In this document: positions 25,510 to 36,479 of the stretch, one piece after another
Layout of the letters: every line of letters begins with the position of its first letter
Numbering within the stretch: position 1 is the stretch's first letter
NCBI RefSeq assembly: GCF_036014015.1
Contig: NZ_CP107905.1
Coordinates: 3,534,001 to 3,598,000 of the forward strand
DNA length: 64,000 nucleotides
Direction of reading: 5' to 3'
Source: Streptomyces sp. NBC_00457
Lineage (GTDB): Bacteria > Actinomycetota > Actinomycetes > Streptomycetales > Streptomycetaceae
Translations under genes and position numbers: made by a program
Notes under the pieces: generated by a model
What the model was told of the DNA's origin: nothing
Seen by the model: the letters and a program-made list of their open reading frames with translations, nothing else
Database searches by the model: none

Positions 25510-26643
25510 ATGGGTCCGTCTCACCGCTCCCGCTCCCGCCGCCGCCTCGCCGGTGCGGCCGCCGCCGTACTGGCGCTGCTGCTGCTCGGCGCTCCCCCGG
25601 CCGAGTCACGGCCGCCGCACGACGTCGACCCGGTCGCCGACTTCGTCCACCGCACCTGGCCCAAGGGCGCCGGCGGCACCGTGCTCGCCGCACACGGTGA
25701 CGAACTCGCGTACTGCGCCGGGTTCGGCACGTCGGACCGCGCCGCCGGCACCCCCGCGAGCTGCCGCACGGTGTACGACGTCGGGTCGGTCACCAAGCAG
25801 TTCACGGCGGCCGCGATCGTGAAACTGGAGGCGATGGGCCGGCTCCGGGTGAGCGACCGCATCAGCCGGTACCTCGGGCCGGTGCCGGACGACAAGCGCG
25901 CCATCACGATCGAGCACCTGCTCACCCACACATCGGGCCTGGTCGAGGGGCTCGGCGACGACTACGACCCGCTCTCCCGCGACGAACTGGTGCGCGGGGC
26001 GCTGGCGTCGAAGCTCCGGTCGGCGCCGGGAGCGGAGTTCTCCTATTCCAACACCGGGTACAGCCTGCTCGCCGCGATCGTCGAGAAGGCGTCCGGGGAG
26101 GGCTACGAGCCGTTCCTGGCCCGGCATCTGTTCGCCCCGGCCGGCATGACCCGGACCGGGTACGTCCTGCCCCGGTGGCCACGGCAGCTGGTCGCCGTGG
26201 AGTACGACAGCGCGGGCCGGAGCCAGGGCAGGCCCTTCGACCACCCCTGGGCCGCCGATGGGCCGTACTGGAACCTGCGCGGCAACGGCGGCATGCTCTC
26301 CACCGCGGGCGACATGCTCCGCTGGCACCGCGCTCTGCTGGGCGACGAGATCCTGCCTGCGCGGGCCAGGAACAAGCTGTTCGAGCCACGCGTGCCGGAG
26401 CCGGACTCGGACGACTCGTACGGCTACGGCTGGACCATCAGCGACACCCCCGACGGCCCGCTGGCCTGGCACGACGGCGGCAACGACTGGTCACTGGCGC
26501 TGCTCGGCCGCTCCCTGCGCGACGGCGTCCTCGTCTTCTGGGTGAGCAACCACGCCTACCGGGACGGGAAGTGGAACCTCGACGACCGGGCAGGAGAGCT
26601 GACCCAGGGCATCCTCGACCGGGTGCGGGACGGGAGTTCCTGA
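25510..26643 (+). CDS. Serine hydrolase of the beta-lactamase/D-alanyl-D-alanine carboxypeptidase family
   Basis: 377 residues, exported: RSRRRLAGAAAAVLALLLLG is a signal peptide with a Tat-like arginine cluster. The class C beta-lactamase fold (PF00144) is shown by SVTK (nucleophile Ser near residue 92), the YSN motif (near 178), and HDG in AWHDGGNDW in place of KTG. EHLLTHTSGL is the usual structural motif. GGAGG four bases before ATG 25510 fixes the start. Substrates could be peptidoglycan peptides, esters or D-amino-acid peptides; true beta-lactamase activity is not implied. The gene ends at a hairpin shared with ilvE. Confidence 0.87.
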   Translation: MGPSHRSRSRRRLAGAAAAVLALLLLGAPPAESRPPHDVDPVADFVHRTWPKGAGGTVLAAHGDELAYCAGFGTSDRAAGTPASCRTVYDVGSVTKQFTAAAIVKLEAMGRLRVSDRISRYLGPVPDDKRAITIEHLLTHTSGLVEGLGDDYDPLSRDELVRGALASKLRSAPGAEFSYSNTGYSLLAAIVEKASGEGYEPFLARHLFAPAGMTRTGYVLPRWPRQLVAVEYDSAGRSQGRPFDHPWAADGPYWNLRGNGGMLSTAGDMLRWHRALLGDEILPARARNKLFEPRVPEPDSDDSYGYGWTISDTPDGPLAWHDGGNDWSLALLGRSLRDGVLVFWVSNHAYRDGKWNLDDRAGELTQGILDRVRDGSS

Positions 26644-26652
26644 GAACGCGAG

Positions 26653-26686
26653 GACCCGCCCCGGACAGGAGCGTCCAGGGCGGGTC
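26653..26686. terminator. Hairpin between the converging serine hydrolase and ilvE genes
   Basis: GACCCGCCC (26653-26661) with GGGCGGGTC (26678-26686), and an inner GGAC/GTCC pair. It is placed as a shared terminator, though no T-run follows. Confidence 0.7.
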
Positions 26687-26705
26687 TGCGTCCGCGGGTG
26701 GGCGC

Positions 26706-27794
26706 TCAGCTCAGCGGATGCATCCAGCCGTGCTTGTCCTCCGTGACACCCCGCTGGATGTCCAGCAGCGCCTGACGGAGCTTCAGCGTGACCTCGCCCG
26801 GCTCGCCGCCCGACTGCTGCCACTCGGCGCCCTCGCGCTTGACGGTGCCGACGGGGGTGATGACGGCGGCGGTGCCGCAGGCGAAGACCTCGGTGAGGGT
26901 GCCGTTCTCGGCGTCGCGCTGCCACTGGTCGATGGAGACGCGGCCCTCCTCGGAGGAGTAGCCGAGGTCACGGGCGACGGCGAGCAGGGAGTCGCGGGTG
27001 ACGCCCTCGAGGATGGAACCGGTCAGGGCGGGCGTGACGATCCGGTCGCCGTACACGAAGTACAGGTTCATGCCGCCGAGTTCCTCGATCCACTTGTGCT
27101 CGACGGCGTCGAGGTAGCAGACCTGGTCGCAGCCCTTGGCTGCGGCTTCCGCCTGGGCGAGGAGGGAGGCCGCGTAGTTGCCGCCGGTCTTGGCGTCGCC
27201 CATGCCGCCGGGGACGGCGCGGACGCGGTCCTCGGAGAGCCAGATGGAGACCGGCTTCACGCCGCCGGGGAAGTAGGCGCCCGCGGGAGAAGCGATGACC
27301 AGGAAGAGGTACTCGCCGGCCGGCTTCACGCCCAGCCCGACCTCGGAGGCGATCATGAACGGCCGCAGATACAGGGACTCCTCGCCGCCGTGCGCCGGAA
27401 CCCAGGCCTCGTCCTGCTTCACCAGCGCGCCGCACGCCTCGATGAACGTCTCGACCGGCAGCTCGGGCATGCCGAGGCGGCGGGCGGACGCCTGGAAGCG
27501 CTTGGCGTTCTTGTCCGGGCGGAACATGGCCACGGAGCCGTCGGGCTGGCGGTAGGCCTTCAGTCCCTCGAAGATCTCCTGCGCGTAGTGCAGGACCATG
27601 GTGGCCGGGTCGAGGGAGAGCGGCGCGTACGGGACGAGCTGGCCGTCGTGCCAGCCGCGGCCCGCTGTCCACTTGATGACCACCATGTGGTCGGTGAAGT
27701 GGCGGCCGAACCCGGGGTTGGCCAGGATCGCCGCACGCTCCGCGTCGGAGAGTGGCGAGGCCGAGGGCTTGAGCTCGATCGTGGGCGTCGTCAT
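26706..27794 (-). CDS. ilvE: Branched-chain amino acid aminotransferase
   Basis: 362 residues, PLP-dependent fold type IV transaminase. It makes the last step of valine, leucine and isoleucine synthesis and the first step of their breakdown, using glutamate/2-oxoglutarate. Seen: [14 protein letters not shown] (substrate-side motif), RPDKNAKRF, the PLP lysine in [14 protein letters not shown] near residue 200, [18 protein letters not shown], and [19 protein letters not shown] 27794 has an AAGGA site. It follows leuB on the same strand but is separated from it by a strong terminator, so it has its own promoter. Confidence 0.95.
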   Translation of the reverse strand: MTTPTIELKPSASPLSDAERAAILANPGFGRHFTDHMVVIKWTAGRGWHDGQLVPYAPLSLDPATMVLHYAQEIFEGLKAYRQPDGSVAMFRPDKNAKRFQASARRLGMPELPVETFIEACGALVKQDEAWVPAHGGEESLYLRPFMIASEVGLGVKPAGEYLFLVIASPAGAYFPGGVKPVSIWLSEDRVRAVPGGMGDAKTGGNYAASLLAQAEAAAKGCDQVCYLDAVEHKWIEELGGMNLYFVYGDRIVTPALTGSILEGVTRDSLLAVARDLGYSSEEGRVSIDQWQRDAENGTLTEVFACGTAAVITPVGTVKREGAEWQQSGGEPGEVTLKLRQALLDIQRGVTEDKHGWMHPLS

Positions 27795-27982
27795 GAGTTG
27801 TCCTTCACCGGTTGTGTGTGACGGGCCGCGCTCACGCCAGTACTGCCAGTGGCCAGTGCTAGGACGTCCGAGCATTCCCTCATACCGCGGCTCCGCGTTC
27901 GATTATCGCAAGCGCGGGCCGTGGAAGAAATCGGCGTGAATGCGACCCAGGGGATGATGGTGACACCCGGCGGGGACATAGG

Positions 27983-28017
27983 AAAAGCCGCCGGGTACTT
28001 GAGAGACCCGGCGGCTT
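27983..28017 (-). terminator. Terminator of leuB
   Basis: AAGCCGCCGGGT (27985-27996) pairs with ACCCGGCGGCTT (28006-28017); read on the minus strand it is followed by a T-rich end. It begins 16 bases past the leuB stop. Confidence 0.88.
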
Positions 28018-28033
28018 GTTGTAGCGCGGCGGG

Positions 28034-29077
28034 TCAGCCGGCTACTCGTACCGCGAGCGCGTCGCCGATCTCGGCGGTGCTGCGGGCGGGCTGGCCGGTG
28101 CGCTCGGCCAGGTCGACGGAGACCGCCTCGTCGATACGGGCGGCCTCGGCCTCGTAGCCGAGGTGGCGCAGGAGCAGGGCGACGGACAGGACCGTGGCGG
28201 TGGGGTCGGCCTTGCCCTGGCCTGCGATGTCGGGCGCGGAACCGTGGACCGGCTCGAACATCGAGGGGAACTCGCCGGACGGGTTGATGTTCCCGCTCGC
28301 GGCGACGCCGATGCCGCCGGAGACGGCCGCGGCGAGGTCGGTGATGATGTCGCCGAAGAGGTTGTCGGTGACGATGACGTCGAACCGCTCGGGCTGGGTG
28401 ACCAGGTAGATGGTCGCCGCGTCGACGTGCATGTACTCGGTGGTGACCTCGGGGAACTCCTCGGCCACCTTGTTGAAGATGTTCGTCCACAGGTGACCCG
28501 CGAAAGTCAGCACGTTGTTCTTGTGGATCAGCGCGAGCTTCTTGCGGGGACGGGCCTGGGCGCGGGCGAACGCGTCGCGCACCACGCGCTCGACACCGAA
28601 GGCCGTGTTCACGGAGACCTCGGTGGCGACCTCGTGCTCGGTGCCCTTGCGGATGGTGCCGCCGTTGCCGGTGTACGGGCCTTCGGTGCCCTCGCGGACG
28701 ACGACGAAGTCGATGGACGGCTCACCCTTCAACGGCGTGTCCACACCCGGAAGCAGCTTCGACGGCCGCAGGTTGACGTGGTGGTCGAAGAGGAAGCGGA
28801 GCTTCAGCAGGAAGCCGCGCTCCAGCACGCCGGACGGGACCGACGGGTCGCCGATGGCGCCGAGCAGGATGGCGTCGTGCTTCTTCAGGGCGTCCACGTC
28901 CGCGTCGGTGAGGGTCTCACCGGTGGCGTGATAGCGCTTGGCGCCGAAGTCGTACTCCTTGGTCTCCAGCTTCACATCCTGCGGGAGGACGGCGGAGAGG
29001 ACCTTCAGGCCCTCGGCCACGACCTCCTGGCCGATGCCGTCACCGGGGATCACTGCGAGATTGAGGCTGCGAGACAT
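28034..29077 (-). CDS. leuB: 3-isopropylmalate dehydrogenase
   Basis: 347 residues of the isocitrate/isopropylmalate dehydrogenase family; oxidises and decarboxylates 3-isopropylmalate with NAD+ in leucine synthesis. Seen: [19 protein letters not shown] at the start, the substrate loop [32 protein letters not shown], the metal-binding [20 protein letters not shown], and NAD-site [20 protein letters not shown]. Its length is that of the actinobacterial short form. ATG 29077 is clear. The leuA and leuCD partners are not in the window, as is usual in Streptomyces. Confidence 0.96.
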   Translation of the reverse strand: MSRSLNLAVIPGDGIGQEVVAEGLKVLSAVLPQDVKLETKEYDFGAKRYHATGETLTDADVDALKKHDAILLGAIGDPSVPSGVLERGFLLKLRFLFDHHVNLRPSKLLPGVDTPLKGEPSIDFVVVREGTEGPYTGNGGTIRKGTEHEVATEVSVNTAFGVERVVRDAFARAQARPRKKLALIHKNNVLTFAGHLWTNIFNKVAEEFPEVTTEYMHVDAATIYLVTQPERFDVIVTDNLFGDIITDLAAAVSGGIGVAASGNINPSGEFPSMFEPVHGSAPDIAGQGKADPTATVLSVALLLRHLGYEAEAARIDEAVSVDLAERTGQPARSTAEIGDALAVRVAG

Positions 29078-29219
29078 ATCGGCACCCTACCTCTCGTCCC
29101 ATGGGATGACACAAGGCGTCCGAGATACGGACAGCCAGCCCGGCGGCAACACCACGGCGTCGACCTGCGTTCACCCGTACGTGTGGCGGGTGTTGGGCTT
29201 CGCTGGGAAGTTCACAGCC

Positions 29220-30788
29220 ATGGACCTTCCCGACTTCGGTATTCCGCCGCAGCTCGCGCGCCGGATGAGTATGGCCGAGCAGCACGAGTACCTGCGCACC
29301 AGACTGACCCGCCGCCGCACGCTGGTGACGGCGGGCGCGGTGGCGGGCGGACTGCTCACCGGATGCTCGGAATCGGGAACGACGACGACCAAGCCGTCCC
29401 CCTCCGCCACGAACTCCCCCACCGCCAAGGTCCCCGGCTCGGTCGTCACCCCCTTCGGCCGCCATCTCGCCTTCGGCGCCGACCCGAAGACGCAGATGCG
29501 GATCTCCTGGCAGGTCCCGGCCGCGGTCAAGAAGCCGTACGTCCGGATCGGCACCCGGCCCGAGGAGCTGAGCCGGAAGATCGAGGCCGAGGTGCGCGAT
29601 CTGCACACCCCTGAACTCCAGGGCGTGCGCCCGGCGTTCGAGCAGTACTACGTGCACGCGGCCCTGGACGGCCTGCGCCCCGGCACCACCTACTACTACG
29701 GCGTCGGCCATGACGGCTTCGACCCGGCCGCCCCGGACCGCCGCTCGACGATCAGCTCCTTCCGTACGGCGCCGGCGACCCCCAAGACCTTCGTCTTCAC
29801 CGCGTTCGGCGACCAGGGCGTGGGCAAGGACGCGGCAGCCAACGACCATGTACTGCTCCGCCAGGACCCCGCCTTCCATCTGCACGCCGGCGACATCTGC
29901 TACGCGAACGTCAACGGCCGGGGCAAGGAGTCCGACTCCTACGACCCCGGACAGTGGGACCTGTTCCTCAAGCAGACGGAGACGGTGGCCAGATCGGTGC
30001 CGTGGATGGTGACCACCGGCAACCACGACATGGAGGCCTGGTACTCGCCGGACGGCTACGGCGGCCAGTCGGCCCGCTTCTCCCTCCCGGAAAACGGCTT
30101 CGACCCGCGCACCGCCCCGGGCGTGTACGCGTTCACCTACGGAAACGTCGGTGTGGTCGCGCTGGACGCGAACGACGTGTCGTACGAGATCCCGGCCAAC
30201 CTCGGCTACACGGACGGCCTGCAGACCAAGTGGCTGGACGAGAAGCTGCGTGAGCTGCGGTCGTCCCCGGCCATCGACTTCATCGTCGTCTTCTTCCACC
30301 ACTGCGCGTACTCCACGTCGACCCACGCCTCCGACGGCGGCGTACGCGCCGAGTGGCTGCCGCTGTTCGCGCGGCACGAGGTGGACCTGGTGATCAACGG
30401 ACACAACCATGTCTACGAGCGGACGGACGCCATCAAGAACGGCGAGGTCGGCAAGCCGGTACCGATCGGCGAGTCGACCGATCCGACGCGGGACGGGATC
30501 GTGTACGTCACCGCGGGCGGCGGCGGCAAGGATCTGTACGGCTTCCCGGTCGGCGCGGACGAGAGCTACGAGGGCCACGTCCGCGAGCGCGAGTCGGTGA
30601 CGACCTTCCAGTGGACCAGGTCACGGCTCGCCAAGACGGAGACCGTGGAGTGGTCACGGGTGCGCTACCGGGGCTTCTCCTTCCTCTCGGTGGAGGCGGA
30701 GAGCGGTGCGACGCCCCGGCTGAAGGTGTCGGCGCTGGCGCAGAGCGGCGAACGCATCGACCATTTCGAGGTGCGGCGCGGAGCGTAA
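29220..30788 (+). CDS. Secreted purple acid phosphatase-like metallophosphoesterase
   Basis: 522 residues. LTRRRTLVTAGAVAGGLLTGC combines a twin-arginine signal with a lipobox, so the protein is probably a Tat-exported lipoprotein. Residues about 75-185 form a fibronectin-like purple acid phosphatase N-domain. The catalytic domain has all metal motifs: FGDQG, HAGDICY, TGNHD, FFHH and GHNHVYER. Such enzymes release phosphate from organic phosphate esters. ATG 29220 has GGGAAG nine bases upstream. GTTCACCCGTA (29169-29179) and GTTCACAG (29210-29217) resemble PHO-box units, which would fit phosphate control, but they are not in tandem. Confidence 0.88.
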   Translation: MDLPDFGIPPQLARRMSMAEQHEYLRTRLTRRRTLVTAGAVAGGLLTGCSESGTTTTKPSPSATNSPTAKVPGSVVTPFGRHLAFGADPKTQMRISWQVPAAVKKPYVRIGTRPEELSRKIEAEVRDLHTPELQGVRPAFEQYYVHAALDGLRPGTTYYYGVGHDGFDPAAPDRRSTISSFRTAPATPKTFVFTAFGDQGVGKDAAANDHVLLRQDPAFHLHAGDICYANVNGRGKESDSYDPGQWDLFLKQTETVARSVPWMVTTGNHDMEAWYSPDGYGGQSARFSLPENGFDPRTAPGVYAFTYGNVGVVALDANDVSYEIPANLGYTDGLQTKWLDEKLRELRSSPAIDFIVVFFHHCAYSTSTHASDGGVRAEWLPLFARHEVDLVINGHNHVYERTDAIKNGEVGKPVPIGESTDPTRDGIVYVTAGGGGKDLYGFPVGADESYEGHVRERESVTTFQWTRSRLAKTETVEWSRVRYRGFSFLSVEAESGATPRLKVSALAQSGERIDHFEVRRGA

Positions 30789-30859
30789 GGCTCCGCACCG
30801 CACCCCGTACGGGCGCGGCTCCCGGTATGGGGGTTTCTCTGTGCGGCAGGCTCCGGCTC

Positions 30860-30991
30860 TCAGTGGCCGGTCGCGCCGCCGTTGTCCCTGCGGTCGAGGG
30901 CGCGCTGGAGGGCGGCGGCCGCGTTCTTGCGGTCGGACTCGCTCGTGCGGGAGAGGTGACGGACTCGACGGCGGGCGGTCGTCTCGGCCAT
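30860..30991 (-). CDS. Small basic/helical protein (43 residues)
   Basis: Reads MAETTARRRVRHLSRTSESD, then RKNAAAALQRALDRRDNGGA and TGH. AAGGAG lies ten bases before the ATG, a strong ribosome site, and the composition is that of a real charged helical peptide. I recall similar short proteins of unknown function in other streptomycetes but cannot name a family. It is alone on the minus strand, converging with the phosphatase gene. Confidence 0.65.
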   Translation of the reverse strand: MAETTARRRVRHLSRTSESDRKNAAAALQRALDRRDNGGATGH

Positions 30992-31278
30992 GAGAAATCG
31001 ACTCCTTCGAATGATCCTGGAGTTCGGGCAGGGGTTACGAGACGCCGGGTGGGGCGGGGAGCGGTGGCCGCAGGGGTTGCCTGCACGGGGCCCGGCTCAC
31101 GTCCGCCATTCGCTTGATCGAGCGAGACGTTCGGCTCCTACAAAGTTAAGGGAGGACGGAGCGTCTGTCTCCACAATTACTCGGACTTCCTACTATCTGA
31201 GACAGCGGATTACGTCACACGACTGATCCTTCTCGCGGCGTGCGACTTCGTCCCACTGCAGCGGGAACCCGTGACCTC

Positions 31279-31485
31279 ATGAGTGACACGGCCAAGGCAC
31301 TGCTCGCGGGCGGCCCCGACGATCTGCCCGAGCGGATCGTCCCGGCCCCGGCCCCGGGGACAGACGTGAAGATCAAGTTGCGCGGTGGGTACGAGCACTT
31401 CCGGGCGACCGAGCGGCACGAGGAGACGACGGAGGGCCGGCTGCCCGTGTACGAGTGGTGGGAGCGGACGGAGATCGCCGAGTAG
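31279..31485 (+). CDS. DUF5988-like small protein
   Basis: 68 residues: MSDTAKALLAGGPDDLPERI, a VKIKLRGGYEHFRATER segment and LPVYEWWERTEIAE. This pattern matches the DUF5988 family of short streptomycete proteins, often seen near biosynthetic clusters; no function is known. ATG 31279 is chosen because homology begins there; the ribosome site is weak. It ends one base from the stop codon of the converging hydrolase gene, so the two transcripts have no separate terminators. Confidence 0.8.
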   Translation: MSDTAKALLAGGPDDLPERIVPAPAPGTDVKIKLRGGYEHFRATERHEETTEGRLPVYEWWERTEIAE

Positions 31486-31486
31486 C

Positions 31487-32314
31487 TCACCGCAGCGCCG
31501 GCACGACCGCCTCCCGGAAGCCCTTCGGGTCCTCCACCCACGGCAGATGCCCGGCCTCCGGCAGGGTCACCCGGCGGACGTCCGTCAGGGCCCGCTCCAG
31601 GGAGTCGACGGCTGAGCGCGGGCGAATGTCCTGGGCGCCGTCGACGATGAGGACGGGCAGGTCCAGGGCGCGGCAGTCGTCGTACAGCTGAGGGGCGCCC
31701 CAGGTGCGCCGGCTCTCGGCGTTCAGGGCCGTTTCGCACTCGGTGTTGACGCCGAACCAGGGGTCGGCCATCCGCCCGGCATGCTCCAGCGCCCGCCCAC
31801 GGTCCTCGAACTCGACGGACCACTGGAGCACCGCACGCTCCCGGTCGTCCTTCGGCAAGTCCTGCCAACGGGACAGCCGTTCGGGATCCTCACCGAGCCG
31901 CGCGAGGAAGTTCTCCTTGTAGGGGCCGTGCCAGTCCGACTCCGGCACGATGCCCGTACCGCTGACGTAGATGAGCGCGTCGACCCGCTCCGGACGCTCC
32001 AGCGCATAGCTCAACGCCAGCTGCGCGCCCCAGGAATGGCCGAGCAGCGCCATCCGGTCGAGGCCGTAGTGCCGTCGTACGGCGTCCAGGTCCGCCACGA
32101 AACGCTCGGTCGTCCAGGGGCCCGCGCACCGCTCCGAGCGCCCGCAGCCGCGCTGGTCCCAGCGCACGACCGTGGCCGTGTCGGCGAGCAGGGCGGCCAC
32201 GTCCTCGAACATGTCCCACAGGCCGGGCCCGCCGTGGCACAGCACCAGCGGCTCGCCTCGGCCCGACCGGCTCGCCCACAGGCGTACGCCGTCGTCCGTC
32301 GTGACGGTCTCCAT
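31487..32314 (-). CDS. Alpha/beta hydrolase (proline iminopeptidase-like)
   Basis: 275 residues with the alpha/beta hydrolase fold. HGGPG near residue 27 is the oxyanion motif shared with proline iminopeptidases, RWDQRGCGRS follows, the nucleophile elbow is GHSWGA (near 100), the acid lies near LIVDGAQDIR and the His in EAGHLPWVEDP. ATG 32314 is the start. The substrate is uncertain: iminopeptidase, esterase and haloperoxidase-like enzymes share these motifs. It converges with the DUF5988 gene and follows pruA on the same strand beyond a terminator. Confidence 0.87.
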   Translation of the reverse strand: METVTTDDGVRLWASRSGRGEPLVLCHGGPGLWDMFEDVAALLADTATVVRWDQRGCGRSERCAGPWTTERFVADLDAVRRHYGLDRMALLGHSWGAQLALSYALERPERVDALIYVSGTGIVPESDWHGPYKENFLARLGEDPERLSRWQDLPKDDRERAVLQWSVEFEDRGRALEHAGRMADPWFGVNTECETALNAESRRTWGAPQLYDDCRALDLPVLIVDGAQDIRPRSAVDSLERALTDVRRVTLPEAGHLPWVEDPKGFREAVVPALR

Positions 32315-32343
32315 GGGTGTCCAGTGTGCCCGCCCTTTCAGGG

Positions 32344-32390
32344 AAACCGCCCCCGCTCCGGAGGGGGGATCCGGAACGGGGGCGGAGTTT
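32344..32390 (-). terminator. Terminator downstream of pruA
   Basis: CCGCCCCCG (32347-32355) and CGGGGGCGG (32377-32385), with an inner TCCGG/CCGGA pairing, then TTTCCC on the minus strand. It closes the proline dehydrogenase-pruA transcript. Confidence 0.82.
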
Positions 32391-32401
32391 CGCCGGGGCC
32401 G

Positions 32402-34033
<1,632 letters not shown>

Positions 34034-34155
34034 GGGTTCCGTAACTCCTTACTGAGCGGGTGGGTCAGCCCTTGGTCAGGGTCGAGCGGGCGCTGTGCCA
34101 GCCCGGGGGACAACCCCCGGACCCCCGGCAGAAGCCGCAGCACAGCCAAGCTGAA

Positions 34156-35082
34156 TCAGCCACGTGTGATCACGCTCCGCACGAAGAACACGAGATTGGC
34201 GGGCTTCTCGGCAAGACGCCGCATGAAGTAGCCGTACCAGTCCGTGCCGTAGGCGGTGTAGACGCGCATGCGGTGGCCCTGGGCGGCGAGGCGTAGGTGC
34301 TCGTCGCTCCTGATGCCGTACAGCATCTGGAACTCGTACTCGTCGAGTTTGCGGCCGGCACGCCGGGCCAGTTCCTGGGCGATGGAGATCAGGCGCGGAT
34401 CGTGGGACCCGATCATCGGGTACCCGGCGCCCTCCATCAGAACCTTGAGGATGCGGACGTACGCCTTGTCGGTCTCGTGTTTCTGCTGGTAGGCGACGTC
34501 GGCGGGCTCCTTGTACGCGCCCTTCACGAGCCGTACGCGGCTGCCGTTCGCGGCGAGGCGGCGGGCGTCGGCCTCGGTGCGGAAGAGGTAGGCCTGGATG
34601 ACGCAGCCGGTCTGCGGGAACTCCTTCCGCAGCTCGTCGTGGATGGCGAACATCGAGTCGAGGGTGGTGTGGTCCTCCGCGTCCAGGGTGACCGTGGTGC
34701 CGATCGCGGCGGCGGCCTCGACGACGGGACGGACGTTGGCGAGCGCCAGTTCGTGACCGCCGTCCAGCGCCTGGCCGAACATCGACAGCTTGACGGACAT
34801 CTCGGCACGGGTGCCCAGCTCGAGATCCTTGAGCCGGTCGATCAGCTCCAGGTAGGCGTCGCGGGCCGCCTCGGCCTGCTCGGGGTTGGTGATGTCCTCG
34901 CCGACGACGTCCATGGTCAGCTCCAGGCCCTTGGACGTCAGGTCCTGGATGATCGGCACGACCTCGTCGACCGTCTCGCCGGGGATGAAGCGGTCGACGA
35001 CCTGCTTGGTCACCGGGGCCGCCGAGATCAGGCGTCGCATCCGGTCGCTGCGCGACGCGGCAAGAATCACGGGACCCAGCAC
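34156..35082 (-). CDS. Proline dehydrogenase (monofunctional, FAD-dependent)
   Basis: 308 residues of the PRODH barrel; oxidises proline to 1-pyrroline-5-carboxylate, passing electrons to FAD and the quinone pool. Seen: AEMSVKLSMFG, TLDAEDHTTLDS, the QAYLFRTEAD segment, RLVKGAYKEP, and the C-terminal VYTAYGTDWYGYFMRRLAEKP with the substrate-binding RR. GTG 35082 is chosen, with GGAGG six bases upstream; a longer frame to 35166 has no ribosome site. It reads divergently from a PucR-type regulator, which is the likely regulator, and leads into pruA. The product of one enzyme is the substrate of the other. Confidence 0.95.
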   Translation of the reverse strand: MLGPVILAASRSDRMRRLISAAPVTKQVVDRFIPGETVDEVVPIIQDLTSKGLELTMDVVGEDITNPEQAEAARDAYLELIDRLKDLELGTRAEMSVKLSMFGQALDGGHELALANVRPVVEAAAAIGTTVTLDAEDHTTLDSMFAIHDELRKEFPQTGCVIQAYLFRTEADARRLAANGSRVRLVKGAYKEPADVAYQQKHETDKAYVRILKVLMEGAGYPMIGSHDPRLISIAQELARRAGRKLDEYEFQMLYGIRSDEHLRLAAQGHRMRVYTAYGTDWYGYFMRRLAEKPANLVFFVRSVITRG

Positions 35083-35227
35083 GGGGCACCTCCACAAACA
35101 GCAGATAGAACCACCGTGAAACCTAAGGATCCCTCCGATCGTCGGCCATCGACAGCTGTCACGCATCCGTGCCGCAGATCTCAGACAAATGTATGAAGGC
35201 CCGGTGATTCTGCGGGAGAATGCCCGA

Positions 35228-36391
35228 GTGACGGCCGACTACAAGGATGACTACCAGGAGCTGGTCGACGAGATCTCCGAGTTGCTCGGCGTCCCCGCGA
35301 CGCTGGAGAACCGTGACTTCGAGCTGATCGCCTTCGGCGCGTACGACAGCGAGGACGAGCTGGACGCGTCCGCCCTGGACCCGGTGCGTGCCCGCTCGAT
35401 CCTGACCCGGCGTTCGACGGCGGCGGTCCGGGCGTGGTTCGAGGGGTTCGGCATCACGCGCGCGACCGCCCCGGTCCGTATCCCGCCCACTCCGGAGGCG
35501 GGGGTCCACCGGGGACGGATCTGTCTCCCCGTACGCCATCGGGGCGTCGTCCTCGGGTACGTCTGGCTGCTCGAAGGCGAGCCGGGCCCCACCGAGCAGC
35601 AGCTCACCGCCGCGATGGACGTGACCGGGCGGATCGGCGCGCTGCTCGCCGACGAGGCGCAGGCGGGCGCGGATCTCACCCGGGAGCTGCGGGAAGTGCT
35701 GACCGCCGAGCGCGGCTGGCAGCGGGACATGGCGGTGGCGGCGCTGCGTACGGCCCTCGGCCCGCGCGGCGAAGGCCTGCACGCCGTCGTGTGCGTCGCG
35801 CCCTGGCCGTCGCCCGACCCGGACGACGCCCCGTCGGCCCGTACGGTCCCGCACGCGACGGCGTTGTGCACGGTCCCGTGGGGCACCGCCGGCCAGAGCC
35901 TCGCCGTGCTGGTCCGGCTGCGGTCACCGGACGCCCGGACCCCGGCGCTCGCAGCAGCGACGCGGCTGCTCAAGGAGGGCGCGAACGCGGCCGGGGTCGG
36001 CGAACCGCGCACCGGACTCGCCGAGTTGGGCATCGCCTGGCAGGAGGCCTCCGCAGCCGCGCGCGCCGCCCTCGCGGAACCCCGGTTCGGTCCGGTGGCC
36101 GAATGGCACCGCATCGGCCCGTACCGGCTGCTGACTTCGCTGCCCCCGGACGCCACCCACGACCCGGCCGTCGCCCCTCTCCTCGCCCCCGCCCACCGCG
36201 ACCTCGCCCGCACCGCCGAGGTCTACCTCGACTGCGCCGGCCAGGCCGCCCGTACCGCCGCCGAACTGGGCATCCACCGGCAGACGCTCTACTACCGGCT
36301 GTCCCGCGTCGAGAAGCTGACGGGCCTGGACCTGGACGACGGCGAGGACCGGCTGCTGCTGCACATGGCGCTGAAAGGGGCAAGGCTGTAG
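35228..36391 (+). CDS. PucR-family transcriptional regulator
   Basis: 387 residues. The N-terminal part (residues about 1-150) is a GAF-like sensing region beginning [20 protein letters not shown]. The C-terminal HTH_30 domain reads [20 protein letters not shown] (near 345-365), then [10 protein letters not shown]. PucR regulators control use of purines, GABA and proline. GTG 35228 is preferred (GGGAG nine bases before); an ATG at 35189 in frame lacks a ribosome site. It is divergent from proline dehydrogenase, and I infer that it activates the proline operon, probably sensing proline. The shared 145-base region must hold its operator, which I could not define. Confidence 0.88.
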   Translation: MTADYKDDYQELVDEISELLGVPATLENRDFELIAFGAYDSEDELDASALDPVRARSILTRRSTAAVRAWFEGFGITRATAPVRIPPTPEAGVHRGRICLPVRHRGVVLGYVWLLEGEPGPTEQQLTAAMDVTGRIGALLADEAQAGADLTRELREVLTAERGWQRDMAVAALRTALGPRGEGLHAVVCVAPWPSPDPDDAPSARTVPHATALCTVPWGTAGQSLAVLVRLRSPDARTPALAAATRLLKEGANAAGVGEPRTGLAELGIAWQEASAAARAALAEPRFGPVAEWHRIGPYRLLTSLPPDATHDPAVAPLLAPAHRDLARTAEVYLDCAGQAARTAAELGIHRQTLYYRLSRVEKLTGLDLDDGEDRLLLHMALKGARL

Positions 36392-36406
36392 ATCCGGACA
36401 GTCTTC

Positions 36407-36421
36407 TGAAAACGATTGTCA
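36407..36421 (+). promoter_or_regulatory. Zur-like box upstream of the ABC importer operon
   Basis: TGAAAACGATTGTCA is a 7-1-7 dyad of the Fur-superfamily type and matches Streptomyces zinc-uptake (Zur) boxes as I remember them. A -10-like TACGGT starts seven bases downstream, so a bound repressor would cover the promoter. It lies 58 bases before the lipoprotein start. Metal identity is inferred from the box type, not shown. Confidence 0.65.
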
Positions 36422-36479
36422 TCATGCTACGGTCGTCGCACGCTCAACCTTTGACCACCCCTTTACTCGGAGTGTCCCC

